NCBI RefSeq assembly: GCF_036347135.1
Contig: NZ_CP108938.1
Span: forward strand, 7,254,001 to 7,318,000
DNA from: Streptomyces sp. NBC_00775
Lineage (GTDB): Bacteria; Actinomycetota; Actinomycetes; Streptomycetales; Streptomycetaceae
Length of the DNA: 64,000 nucleotides
Reading direction: 5' to 3'
Shown here: positions 10,228-18,402 of the stretch, in pieces
Layout of the letters: each line of letters opens with the position of its first letter
How positions within the stretch are numbered: the stretch's first letter is position 1
Made by a program: the position numbers and the translations under genes
Notes under the pieces: generated by a model
The model's database searches: none
The model's input: only the letters and a program-made list of their open reading frames with translations
What the model was told of the DNA's origin: nothing

Positions 10228-10247
10228 GACATCCCACGTCCTATGTC
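10228..10247 (+). promoter_or_regulatory. Overlapping GAC-R-T-N3-A-Y-GTC dyads at the sialidase promoter
   Basis: GACAT-CCC-ACGTC (10228-10240) overlaps CACGT-CCT-ATGTC (10235-10247), ending 21 nt before the sialidase start. The same 13-bp dyad architecture occurs upstream of the ABC importer operon (20066-20078) and over the GntR start codon (20268-20280). This suggests one regulator, most simply that GntR protein. The sequence match is seen; shared control is inferred. Confidence 0.55.
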
Positions 10248-10268
10248 CTCCGAGGTCCAGGGAGTGCC

Positions 10269-11486
10269 ATGAGCATCACGAGCCGTATGGTCGCGCCGAC
10301 GGCAGCCGTCGGATTCCTCGCCGGTCTCGCCGCCCTCACGGGGACCGGCACCGCGTCGGGCGCGCCGCCCGCCACCCGGGCCTGTACCTCGTCCGTGCCG
10401 TACACCGCGGGCCAGGGCGGCTACGACACGTACCGCATCCCCGCCGCGGTCACGACGCGTGCCGGTACGTTGCTCGCCTTCGCGGAGGGGAGGCAGAACG
10501 GCGCCGGCGACACCGGGCGCATCGACGTCGTCCTCAGACGTTCCCTGGACGGCGGCTGTTCGTGGGGGCCGCTGCGGGTGGTCGCGTCCGGGGGCGGGAA
10601 CACCCGGGGCAACCCGGCACCGGTCGTGGACCCCCGCACCGGCCGGATCGTCCTCCTCACGTCCTACAACAGCGGTGCGGTGACCGAGGCGAAGATCATG
10701 CGGGGCGAGGTCACCGCGGGGCGGAGCCGTCGCGTCTTCGTCCAGACGAGCCGCGACGACGGGCGGCACTTCTCGGCTCCGCGGGACATCACGGCGCAGG
10801 TGAAGCCGCGGGGGTGGCGGTGGTACGCCACGGGGCCGGGCCACGCGATCGCCCTCGGTCACGGTCCGCACGCCGGGCGGCTGGTGGTGCCCGCGAACCA
10901 CTCCGCGGCGCCGCCCGTGGGCTCCGCCGACAGCGGGCAGGAGCCCAAGTACTACGGCGCGCACGCCATCTACAGTGACGACGGCGGGCTTACGTGGAGG
11001 CTGGGGTTCGTGGACCACTCGTACGACGGGGTCGCCAACGCGAACGAGAGTGGTGCCGCCGAACTTCCCGACGGGCGGGTGTACTTCACCGCCCGGGACC
11101 AGAACGGCGCGAGTGCCGGCAATCGGCTCGACGCCTACTCCAGTGACGGAGCGGAGAGCCTGGACCGCCCCTACAGGATCCAGCCCACGCTGAACGATGT
11201 GCCTGTGGTTCAGGCGAGTGTGCTGCAACTGAGTGGGGCCGGTGCGCCTCTTCTCTTTTCCGCGCCCTCTGTTCCCACCGTCCGTCAGTCGATGGCCATC
11301 TGGCGGAGCGTGGACGAGGGGGCGAGCTTCACGAAGGTGATGACGCTGTCTTCGTTGCGGGCGGCGTACTCGGACCTTGTGCAGCTTGGTTCGGGTCGGG
11401 TTGGGGTGCTGTATGAGACCGGGGTGAAGGGGGCGTACGAGACGATCGAGTTTCGGCGGGTGCCCGTGAGTGGCGTGCTGGGGTAG
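10269..11486 (+). CDS. Secreted exo-alpha-sialidase (GH33)
   Basis: Cleaves terminal sialic acids from glycoconjugates outside the cell. The 405-residue precursor has a Sec signal peptide of about 31 residues, ending near TGTASGAPP. The N-terminal arginine of the sialidase triad is in YRIP (55-58). Asp-box motifs S-x-D-x-G-x-x-W/F are at 92-99 (SLDGGCSW), 161-168 (SRDDGRHF), 236-243 (SDDGGLTW) and near the C-terminus (SVDEGASF). Glu260 in ANES fits the active-site acid paired with the nucleophilic Tyr. ATG 10269 follows AGGGAG. Nearby genes for an importer, a NanA-type lyase and a GntR regulator suggest sialic acid is imported and degraded. Confidence 0.93.
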   Translation: MSITSRMVAPTAAVGFLAGLAALTGTGTASGAPPATRACTSSVPYTAGQGGYDTYRIPAAVTTRAGTLLAFAEGRQNGAGDTGRIDVVLRRSLDGGCSWGPLRVVASGGGNTRGNPAPVVDPRTGRIVLLTSYNSGAVTEAKIMRGEVTAGRSRRVFVQTSRDDGRHFSAPRDITAQVKPRGWRWYATGPGHAIALGHGPHAGRLVVPANHSAAPPVGSADSGQEPKYYGAHAIYSDDGGLTWRLGFVDHSYDGVANANESGAAELPDGRVYFTARDQNGASAGNRLDAYSSDGAESLDRPYRIQPTLNDVPVVQASVLQLSGAGAPLLFSAPSVPTVRQSMAIWRSVDEGASFTKVMTLSSLRAAYSDLVQLGSGRVGVLYETGVKGAYETIEFRRVPVSGVLG

Positions 11487-11491
11487 GCGGG

Positions 11492-11804
11492 TTTCGCCCC
11501 CGCCGCCCCTACCCGTCCCATCCTTCTGGGGCTCCGCCCCAGACCCCGTGGGCCGGTTCGTCGACTGCGGGCCGGTGGGGGTTGCTCGCGCAGTTCCCCG
11601 CGCCCCTAACGGCGCGGGGCTGCGCCCGCGATCCCCCGCCCGCCCCGGGTTTTCAGGGGCGCGGGGAACTGCGCGACCAGCCCCCACCGTCCCGCACCCG
11701 ACGAACCACCCCTGTTAAGGGGCGCGGGGAACTGCGCAATCTTTTAGGGGGGTCTGGGGGCGCAGCCCCCAGGGATGGGACGGGTAGGGGCGGCGGGGGC
11801 GAAG
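11492..11804. repeat. Palindromic intergenic block built from dispersed repeats
   Basis: The 325-bp gap between the convergent sialidase and TetR genes is filled by repeat copies in both orientations. The left end (11492-11545: GCCGCCCCTACCCGTCCCAT, then a GGGGCTCCGCCCC hairpin) is mirrored at the right end (about 11752-11804). Between them are three core copies at 11587-11609, 11655-11677 and 11716-11740. A transcript entering from either side would fold strongly, so it may act as a bidirectional terminator. No gene is seen here. Confidence 0.7.
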
Positions 11805-11811
11805 AAGGCTG

Positions 11812-12399
11812 CTATCGCGCGACCCCGGCGATGGCCGACGCCACGGCCCTGTGGACGGCTTCGGGTTGTGGCGGGGTGCCTTTGCGGTCGGCGTAGAGGA
11901 GGTGGGCGGTGCCGATCAGGGTGGGGGCGAGGGCGTCGATGTCGGCGTCCGTCGTGATGCGGCCCAGGTCGCGCTCCACGGTGAGGTAGGAGGCGATCAT
12001 GGCGGCGGCTTCCGTGAGGAGGGGGATGCCGGTCGGTGTGGTTCGGCGGAGCCGCGCGCGCAGGTCGTCGCGGGAGGTGACGAGGCCGACGATCGCCACG
12101 GCGACCGAACCGAACAGGTTCGTCAGCGCGCCGGCGAGGTTGTCGGCGACGGTGCCTGTTCCGGCGGAGTCGCGCAGGGCGGCGGCCTGGTCGTCGATCC
12201 GGCGGACACGGTCCAGGACGAGCTCGGCGAGGAAGGCGTCGAAGTCGGCGAAGTGCCGGTGCAGGACGCCTTTGGCGCAGCCCGCCTCCGTGGTGACCGC
12301 CCGGCTGGTCAGGGCGCTCGGCCCGTCCCGGAGCAGGACGCGCTCGGCGGCGTCGAACAGTTGCTCCCGAGCGTCGCGGATGGCTACCCCTGTCGGCAC
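11812..12399 (-). CDS. TetR family regulator
   Basis: A 195-residue repressor-type regulator. The DNA-binding domain covers about residues 8-55: DAREQLFDAAERVLLRDG, then SRAVTTEAGCAKGVLHRHF, where the last part is the recognition helix and the aromatic tail typical of TetR. The remaining ~140 residues form the variable ligand-binding helical domain. GTG 12399 is used since GAAAGAGG lies 8 nt upstream. It is divergent from a methyltransferase gene, and two near-identical dyads lie in the 83-bp gap, so it most likely represses that gene and itself. Ligand unknown. Confidence 0.9.
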   Translation of the reverse strand: MPTGVAIRDAREQLFDAAERVLLRDGPSALTSRAVTTEAGCAKGVLHRHFADFDAFLAELVLDRVRRIDDQAAALRDSAGTGTVADNLAGALTNLFGSVAVAIVGLVTSRDDLRARLRRTTPTGIPLLTEAAAMIASYLTVERDLGRITTDADIDALAPTLIGTAHLLYADRKGTPPQPEAVHRAVASAIAGVAR

Positions 12400-12446
12400 C
12401 GTGCGTACCTCTTTCTTTCGCTGTACCGGCCCGCCTGGCCCGCCCG

Positions 12447-12491
12447 TTGACGAGTGGGCGCTTGCCCATTCATAGTGGGCGCATGCCCACT
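12447..12491 (+). promoter_or_regulatory. Leaderless promoter with two TetR-type operators
   Basis: TTGACG (12447-12452), an 18-nt spacer, CATAGT (12471-12476), then the methyltransferase ATG 7 nt later. Two dyads overlap it: AGTGGGC-GCTT-GCCCATT (12453-12470) in the spacer and AGTGGGC-GCAT-GCCCACT (12474-12491) over the transcription and translation start. They are 21 bp apart, two helical turns, so two dimers could bind one face. The arrangement is visible; binding by the divergent TetR is inferred. Confidence 0.7.
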
Positions 12492-13334
12492 TTACAGCCG
12501 GAGCCTGCACGTCGTCCTTCCGGGAATGAGTCTCATCGAGCGAACGAGCCGCATCGCGCCCGACAGATGGCGGAGTCCTTCGGCACGGACGCCGAACGCT
12601 ATGACCGGGCCCGGCCCCGCTACCCCGACGCCCTGGTGAACCGGATCGTCGCCGCCGCCCCCGGGCCCGACGTCCTCGACGTCGGCTGTGGCACCGGTAT
12701 CGCCGCCCGGCAGTTCCAGGCGGCCGGCTGCGAGGTGCTCGGGGTCGAGCCCGACGCGCGGATGGCCGACATGGCACGGCGGTTCGGGGTCGGGGGCGGG
12801 GTCGACGTGGCTACGTTCGAGGCCTGGGATCCGGCCGGCCGGACGTTCGACGCGGTCGTCGCCGGACAGGCCTGGCACTGGATCGACCCGGTCGCGGGAG
12901 CCGCCAAGGCCGCACAGGTGCTGCGGCCCGGCGGCCGACTGGCGGCGTTCTGGCATGTGTTCGACCTGCCGCCCGAGATCACGGAAGCCCTCGTCACGGT
13001 CTGCCGACGGGTGATGCCCGACTCGCCGTTCGACTTCCGGGCGATGACGGAGCGAGCGGCCATGGATGTGTACCAGGAGTTGTTCACCAAGGCCGCCGAC
13101 GGGATCCGCGAGGCGGGCGGGTTCAACGAACCGGAGCAGTGGCGATTCGACTGGGAGTGGTCCTACACGCGGGACGCGTGGCTGGACCAGATGCCCACCC
13201 ATGGCATCCTCACCCAGCTCCCGGCGGACCCGCTGGCGGAGGTGCTGGAGGGCGTCGGGGCCGCCATCGACGCGATGGGCGGCAGCTTCACGATGCGGTA
13301 CGCGACGGTGGCGGTCACCGCCAGGAAGGGGTGA
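12483..13334 (+). CDS. Class I SAM-dependent methyltransferase
   Basis: A 283-residue Methyltransf_11-type enzyme. After about 30 poorly conserved residues come AESFGTDAERYDRARPRYP, the SAM-binding motif VLDVGCGTGIAARQF, the acidic ribose-binding strand VLGVEPDARMA, and the FDAVVAGQAWHWID segment often seen in small-molecule methyltransferases. The acceptor substrate cannot be read. There is no ribosome site; the ATG falls 7 nt after a -10 hexamer and lies inside an operator dyad, so it is probably leaderless and tightly repressed. The C-terminal region is rich in Trp, suggesting an aromatic substrate pocket. Confidence 0.88.
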   Translation: MPTLQPEPARRPSGNESHRANEPHRARQMAESFGTDAERYDRARPRYPDALVNRIVAAAPGPDVLDVGCGTGIAARQFQAAGCEVLGVEPDARMADMARRFGVGGGVDVATFEAWDPAGRTFDAVVAGQAWHWIDPVAGAAKAAQVLRPGGRLAAFWHVFDLPPEITEALVTVCRRVMPDSPFDFRAMTERAAMDVYQELFTKAADGIREAGGFNEPEQWRFDWEWSYTRDAWLDQMPTHGILTQLPADPLAEVLEGVGAAIDAMGGSFTMRYATVAVTARKG

Positions 13335-13353
13335 GACCTTTTGGCGAGACTTT

Positions 13354-14337
13354 TTACAGCAGTCCCGCCCCCGCCAGATACTTTCCCACCCGCTCCACTT
13401 CGCCCCCCGACAGTGGAACCTGAGGCTCCGCCGTTGCGGGGCAGTCGATGATCCCCCGCAGGTGCAGCGCCGCCTTGAAGGCGCCGAGGGCCGACGAGCT
13501 GCCGCCCATCCGGGCTGGATCACCCGCGCCCACCATCCCGAACAATGCGCACAACCGCTCCTGTTCGGCCCGGGCCCGTTCCCGGTCGCCCGCCATACAC
13601 AGGTCGTACAGCCGCACGTACCCGACCGGATCCACGTTGGCGAGCCCGGGCACCGCCCCGTCCGCCCCCAGCGCCAGCGCGGAGTCCATGACGGTCTCGG
13701 ATCCGGTGAGGAGGGTGAATCCGGTGATGTCGGGGTGGGCGCGGGCGCCGGTGACGACGGAGCGGAAGGCGCCCAGGTCGCCGCTGGAGTCCTTGAGGCC
13801 CACCAGTGCGCCGTCCGCTGCCAGCTCCAGGACCAGCTCCGCGCTCAGCTTGGTGTGGACGGAGACAGGGATGTCGTACGCGAAGACCGGCACCGACGAG
13901 CGCGCGGCGATCAGGCGGAAGTGGCGGGCGATCTCCGCCGGGTGGGTGCGGGTGTAGAACGGCGCCGTGGCCACGATCGCGTCGGCGCCCGCCGCCGTGA
14001 CGGCCGCGGCGTGGGACAGGACACGCGGCGTCGTCATGTCGATCGCGCCCGCGAGGACGGGGAGTTGCCCGGCGACATGCGCGGCCACCGTCTCCACCAC
14101 CAGTCGGCGCTGCGCGTCCGTCAGATAGGCCACCTCGGACGTCGAGCCGAGGACGAACAAGCCGTGCACCCCGCCGTTCACCAGGTGATCGACCAGCCTG
14201 ATGAGTGACGGGACGTCCACCTCGCGTTCCGGTGTCAGGGGAGTACAGACGGGCGGTACGACACCGGTCAACGGAATTGAGAAAGGCGCGAAGCGCGGCC
14301 TTGAAAGGGTGATGGTGGGCGACGGGTGGGCCGTCAT
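13354..14337 (-). CDS. DapA/NanA family lyase, candidate N-acetylneuraminate lyase
   Basis: A 327-residue class I aldolase of the DHDPS/NAL superfamily. The Schiff-base Lys182 is in GLKDSSGDL and Tyr154 in YDIP. The substrate carboxylate motif near residue 65 is GSTSE; a Ser-Thr pair is usual in N-acetylneuraminate lyases, whereas true DapA usually has GTTGE. It is the last gene of the importer operon (4-nt overlap with the preceding ATPase gene), away from lysine genes, which argues for catabolism rather than diaminopimelate synthesis. With the sialidase and NanR-like GntR nearby, cleavage of sialic acid to ManNAc and pyruvate is the best guess; other 2-keto-acid aldolase roles remain possible. 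Confidence 0.75.
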   Translation of the reverse strand: MTAHPSPTITLSRPRFAPFSIPLTGVVPPVCTPLTPEREVDVPSLIRLVDHLVNGGVHGLFVLGSTSEVAYLTDAQRRLVVETVAAHVAGQLPVLAGAIDMTTPRVLSHAAAVTAAGADAIVATAPFYTRTHPAEIARHFRLIAARSSVPVFAYDIPVSVHTKLSAELVLELAADGALVGLKDSSGDLGAFRSVVTGARAHPDITGFTLLTGSETVMDSALALGADGAVPGLANVDPVGYVRLYDLCMAGDRERARAEQERLCALFGMVGAGDPARMGGSSSALGAFKAALHLRGIIDCPATAEPQVPLSGGEVERVGKYLAGAGLL

Positions 14338-15401
14338 GAAGGCTCCCTGATGTGCTGCTGGAACGGGACGTCGGCCATGGCGGTGGCCGAGGCGGCGGAC
14401 TCGGCCTGCGCGACCAGCGCGCGCGTCGACTGGCCCTCCTCCACAGGATGGTGACACCGGAAACGGTGATCCGGCCTCGACGCGGCCGCGAAGTCCGGCA
14501 TCACGGACCCGCACACCTCGTCCGCCTTCCAGCAGCGCGTACGGAACGGGCAGCCGGAGGGAGGGTGAGTCGCCGACGGGACCGGGCCCACCAGCGGAAT
14601 CGGGTCGATGGGGTCCAGAAGGCCCGGGGTCGCCGAGAAGAGCGCCCGTGTGTACGGGTGCCGGGAGCGGTCGGTGACCTCGTCGGCCGGTGACTCCTCG
14701 ACGATCCGGCCGAGGTACATCGTGATCACCCGGTCGCTCATCCGCCGTACCGTCTGGATGTCGTGAGACACGAAGACCAGGGCCAGGCCCAGGCGCTCCT
14801 TCAGGTCGAGGAGCAGGTTCAGGATCTGGGCGCGCACCGACACGTCCAGCGCGCTCGTCGGCTCGTCGGCCACGACCAGGTCCGGTTCCAGGGCCAACGC
14901 GCGGGCGATGGCGACGCGTTGGCGCTGGCCGCCGGAGAGCTGGCCGGGCAGGGCGTCCGCGAGGGCGCGGGGGAGACCGACCAGCGACATCAACTCCCGT
15001 ACCCGATCCGCTCGTTCGGCCGTCGTGCCGCGCCGGTGTACGTCCAGCGGGTCCCGCAGGATCTGCCGTACGGGCAGGCGGCGGTTCAGGGCCGTCGACG
15101 GGTCCTGGAAGATCATGCCCGTGCTGCCGCCGACGGCCGTGCGCCGCTCGGCCGGTTTCAGGGACCACAGGTCGCGGCCACCGAAGGTCACCGTGCCGGA
15201 CGTCGGCTGCTGCACCCCCACCAGCACCTTCGCGAGCGTCGACTTGCCGCAGCCGGACTCGCCGACGACGCCGACCGTCTCGCCGGGCGCGATGGCGAGG
15301 TCGGCGCCGGTGAGGGCGTACACCTTGTCCCGGGTGAACACGCCGCCGCTGCGGGCCTTGTGGACGACGTGCGTGTCGGACAGCCGCACCAGCGCGTTCA
15401 T
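14334..15401 (-). CDS. Peptide-family ABC importer ATPase (OppF/DppF type)
   Basis: A 355-residue cytoplasmic ATPase. Walker A is GESGCGKST, the signature is LSGGQRQRV, and Walker B is LVVADEPTSALD with the switch His in FVSHD. The C-terminal oligopeptide-ABC extension has the Cys cluster CPFRTRCWKADEVC, which in this family can hold an iron-sulfur cluster. It pairs with the ATPase half of the upstream fusion protein. Start and stop overlap the neighbours by 4 nt, showing a translationally coupled operon. Confidence 0.93.
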   Translation of the reverse strand: MNALVRLSDTHVVHKARSGGVFTRDKVYALTGADLAIAPGETVGVVGESGCGKSTLAKVLVGVQQPTSGTVTFGGRDLWSLKPAERRTAVGGSTGMIFQDPSTALNRRLPVRQILRDPLDVHRRGTTAERADRVRELMSLVGLPRALADALPGQLSGGQRQRVAIARALALEPDLVVADEPTSALDVSVRAQILNLLLDLKERLGLALVFVSHDIQTVRRMSDRVITMYLGRIVEESPADEVTDRSRHPYTRALFSATPGLLDPIDPIPLVGPVPSATHPPSGCPFRTRCWKADEVCGSVMPDFAAASRPDHRFRCHHPVEEGQSTRALVAQAESAASATAMADVPFQQHIREPS

Positions 15402-17419
15402 GTGACGGCCCCTTCTTCGCTTCCGTTGGGATCGGCCGGCGCGACCGCGCCTCCGCTCTCCCCGGTCGTCGCCAGGCCGGCCGCCGGGTGGTGGCAGGCC
15501 GCCGTGTGCGTCCGCGTCCCCACCAGGTCCGGCGTCGTCGTACGGCACACCTCGCTCGCCAGTGGGCAGCGGTCGGCGAAGCGGCAGCCCGCCGGGAAGT
15601 CGGCGGGGGAGGGTACGACCCCCTTGATCTGGGTCATGCGCTCGGCCGCCGACTCCAGTGAGAGGACGCTGCCCAGCAGCCCGCGCGTGTAGTGGTGGGC
15701 CGGCGCCTCCACCAGATCCGCCGTCACGCCCGTCTCGACGATCTGGCCGCCGTACATGACGACCACCCGGTCGGTGACGGCCGAGACCAGGGCCAGGTCG
15801 TGCGAGACGAGGATCAGCGCGAAGTCCAGCTCCTCGCGCAGCCGCAGCAGCAGCTCTATGACCTGCGCCTGGACCGTCACGTCGAGGGCGGTCGTCGGTT
15901 CGTCGGCGATGATCAGCTTGGGACTGCGGGACAGGGCCATCGCGATCAGGACGCGCTGGCGCTGGCCCCCGGAGAGCTCGTGCGGGTAGCTGCGCAGGGT
16001 GCGTTCGGGGTCCAGGCCGACCATGTCCAGCAGTTCGGTGGCCGTCCGCCTGCCGCCCCGCCGTATCACCTGCTTGAGCTGCGCCCTGATGGTCATCGCC
16101 GGGTTCAGGGAGGACAGCGCGTCCTGGTAGATCATCGCCATCTCATGGCCCAGCAGCCGACGTCGTACGCGCATCGGCTCGCCGACCAACTGCCGCTGGT
16201 TGAACCGGACATGGCCGCGGACCCGAGCCCCTTTCGGCTCCAGGCCCATCACCGCCAGCGCCGTCAGCGACTTGCCGCAGCCGGACTCGCCGACCAGACC
16301 GAGGACCTCACCCGGCTGCACCTCGAAGCTGATGCCGTCGACGATGTCCACCCCCGCGTGGCGGGCGTCGAAGCCGATGGCCAGGTTCTCGACGGCGAGA
16401 ACGGGCTGCTGGCCGGAGGGGAGCGGGCGGGCCCGTGCGCGCAGGCGCGCCGCCGCTTCCGTGAGACCCGGCAGTTCCAGGACCGTCCCGCTGCCGGGCT
16501 CGGGGGCCTCCAGCCGGTCCTCCGCCGCGGGCGCGGACACGTCCCTGGCCGCCGGCGCCGCCCACGCGTCCGAGACACCCTCGGAGAGGATGTTCAGCGA
16601 CAGCACGGTGATCAGCATCAGCAGGCCCGGGAAGACGGTCGCCCACCAGCCGCCCGTCAGCACCATGTTCTTGCCGTCCGCGATGACGCTGCCCCAGGAC
16701 GGGTCCGGGGGCCGTACGCCCGCGCCGATGAAGGACAGCGACGCCTCGAAGACGATCGCCTCCGCGACCTGCACGGTGCAGAACACCAGGACGGGGGCGG
16801 CGCAGTTGACGGCCACGTGCCTGATGACGATGTGCGGGGTGCGGGCGCCGATGACGTGCTCGGCGGTCACATAGTCCTCGCCGTACTGGTCGAGGACGTT
16901 CGCCCGTACGACCCTGGCGACCGGCGGGGTGAACAGGAACGCGATCGCGCAGATCAGCACCGTGATGCCGCCGCCGAAGACGGCCACCAGGACCGCGGCG
17001 AGCGCGATGCCGGGGAACGCCATCACCACGTCCAGGCAGCGCATCAGCGTCTCGTCGACCGCCTTGCGGGAGGTCGCCGCGACCGCGCCGAGGAGCGCAC
17101 CCACGACGAGGGCGAGCGCGGTGGCGCCCAGTCCGATGGCGAGGGACCAGCGGGCGCCGTACATCAGCCGGCTGAGGATGTCCCGGCCGAGACTGTCCTG
17201 CCCCATCCAGTGACCGGCGGACGGGTGCCCGGTGCCGTCCACCGGCGCCTGCTGGTCGAGCGGGTCGTGCGGGGCCAGCAGCGGTGCGAGGAGGGCGACC
17301 AGCAGCACCACGGCGAGGAAGCAGACCGCGATCTTCGACAGCGGGGGCAGCCGCCGCCAGCCGCGCAGCCGGACACCGGGCCGGGAGAGGGACTCCGCGA
17401 GGCTTTTGCGCGTGAACAT
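15398..17419 (-). CDS. Fused ABC permease-ATPase (DppC-DppD type)
   Basis: A single 673-residue protein combines two subunits that are usually separate. Residues 1-300 form a DppC-like permease: an N-terminal helix, the [12 protein letters not shown] loop and five more membrane segments with the coupling motif near [14 protein letters not shown] ~50-residue Pro/Ala/Glu linker follows. The ATPase begins near residue 340, with Walker [10 protein letters not shown] (last position Leu rather than Thr, preceded by a normal Lys-Ser), signature LSGGQRQRV, Walker [13 protein letters not shown] and switch VSHD, then the Cys-containing C-terminal extension. Permease-ATPase fusions also occur in actinobacterial sialic-acid importers of this ABC family, though not only there. 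Confidence 0.92.
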   Translation of the reverse strand: MFTRKSLAESLSRPGVRLRGWRRLPPLSKIAVCFLAVVLLVALLAPLLAPHDPLDQQAPVDGTGHPSAGHWMGQDSLGRDILSRLMYGARWSLAIGLGATALALVVGALLGAVAATSRKAVDETLMRCLDVVMAFPGIALAAVLVAVFGGGITVLICAIAFLFTPPVARVVRANVLDQYGEDYVTAEHVIGARTPHIVIRHVAVNCAAPVLVFCTVQVAEAIVFEASLSFIGAGVRPPDPSWGSVIADGKNMVLTGGWWATVFPGLLMLITVLSLNILSEGVSDAWAAPAARDVSAPAAEDRLEAPEPGSGTVLELPGLTEAAARLRARARPLPSGQQPVLAVENLAIGFDARHAGVDIVDGISFEVQPGEVLGLVGESGCGKSLTALAVMGLEPKGARVRGHVRFNQRQLVGEPMRVRRRLLGHEMAMIYQDALSSLNPAMTIRAQLKQVIRRGGRRTATELLDMVGLDPERTLRSYPHELSGGQRQRVLIAMALSRSPKLIIADEPTTALDVTVQAQVIELLLRLREELDFALILVSHDLALVSAVTDRVVVMYGGQIVETGVTADLVEAPAHHYTRGLLGSVLSLESAAERMTQIKGVVPSPADFPAGCRFADRCPLASEVCRTTTPDLVGTRTHTAACHHPAAGLATTGESGGAVAPADPNGSEEGAVT

Positions 17420-18378
17420 CAGGTCGCATCCCTCAGTCGCGGGTTGACCAGCAGATACAGGATGTCGATGACGAGGTTCACGACCACGAATCCGATGGCC
17501 GTGGTCAGCACGACGCCCTGCACGACCGCAGGGTCGCCGTTCTTCACGGCGTCGATCATCAGCTTCCCCATCCCGGGGAGCGAGAAGATCGTCTCGATGA
17601 CGACCGCCCCGCCGAGCAGATACCCGACGCGCAGCCCCAGCACGGTGAGCGGGTTCATCAGGGCGTTGCGCAGGACGTTGCGGCCGACGACCACGCGGGG
17701 CGGCAGCCCGCTGCCGATCGCCGTGCGTACGTAGTCCTTGTCCAGCTCCTCGACCACGGAGGTCCGCACGATCCGGGTGAGCTGCGCGGCGACCGGCAGG
17801 GAGAGCGCGAGCGCGGGCAGGGCCATCGTCTTCAGCCAGCCGCTCAGCGAGTCGGCCGGGTTGATGTAGCCGCCGGTCGGGAACCAGCCCTGGTCGACGG
17901 CCAGATACTGGATCATCAGCAGCGCCAGCCAGAAACCGGGCGCCGCCACCCCCGTGAGCGAGACGACGCGGATGATCTGGTCGGGCAGCCGGTCGCGGTA
18001 GATCGCCGCGGTGACCCCGCCGAGCAGCGAGAGCACCACCGCGATGCCGAGCCCCAGGAAGGTGAGCTGGAGCGTGAGCGGCAGCGCGGTGGTGACCTGG
18101 TCGAGGACCGACCCCCGGGTGAGCGCGCTGGTGCCCATGTCACCGTGGAGCAGGTCCCCCACGAAGTGGAAGTAGCGCACCGGCAGCGGGTCGAGCAGCC
18201 CGTTCTGCTCCCGGAAGTCGTGCAGCTGCTGCGGGGTCGGATTGGCGCCCTGGAAGAACGCCGACGCCGGGTCGACGTCGGAGAACCGCATCACGAGGAA
18301 CACGAACAGGACGATTCCGAGCATCAGCGGCACGAGCAGCGCGACGCGGCGCAGCAGGATCCTGGCGATGGCGACCAC
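17419..18378 (-). CDS. Peptide-family ABC importer permease (DppB type)
   Basis: A 319-residue membrane protein with six predicted helices. The N-terminal helix is followed by the conserved PxxQHDFREQNGL-like periplasmic segment (PTPQQLHDFREQNGL). The coupling loop to the ATPases lies at ELDKDYVRTAIGSGLP. It starts with GTG at 18378. The stop overlaps the fusion gene start by one codon edge (ATGA). It forms the channel with the permease half of the fusion protein. Confidence 0.92.
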   Translation of the reverse strand: MVAIARILLRRVALLVPLMLGIVLFVFLVMRFSDVDPASAFFQGANPTPQQLHDFREQNGLLDPLPVRYFHFVGDLLHGDMGTSALTRGSVLDQVTTALPLTLQLTFLGLGIAVVLSLLGGVTAAIYRDRLPDQIIRVVSLTGVAAPGFWLALLMIQYLAVDQGWFPTGGYINPADSLSGWLKTMALPALALSLPVAAQLTRIVRTSVVEELDKDYVRTAIGSGLPPRVVVGRNVLRNALMNPLTVLGLRVGYLLGGAVVIETIFSLPGMGKLMIDAVKNGDPAVVQGVVLTTAIGFVVVNLVIDILYLLVNPRLRDAT

Positions 18379-18402
18379 GTACGAACTCCCTGTCGCCTGG
18401 GC

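Noticed and set aside
13354..14337. The lyase as dihydrodipicolinate synthase (DapA) for lysine synthesis
   Set aside because: It has GSTSE rather than GTTGE, is coupled to an importer operon, and lies near a sialidase and a GntR catabolic regulator.
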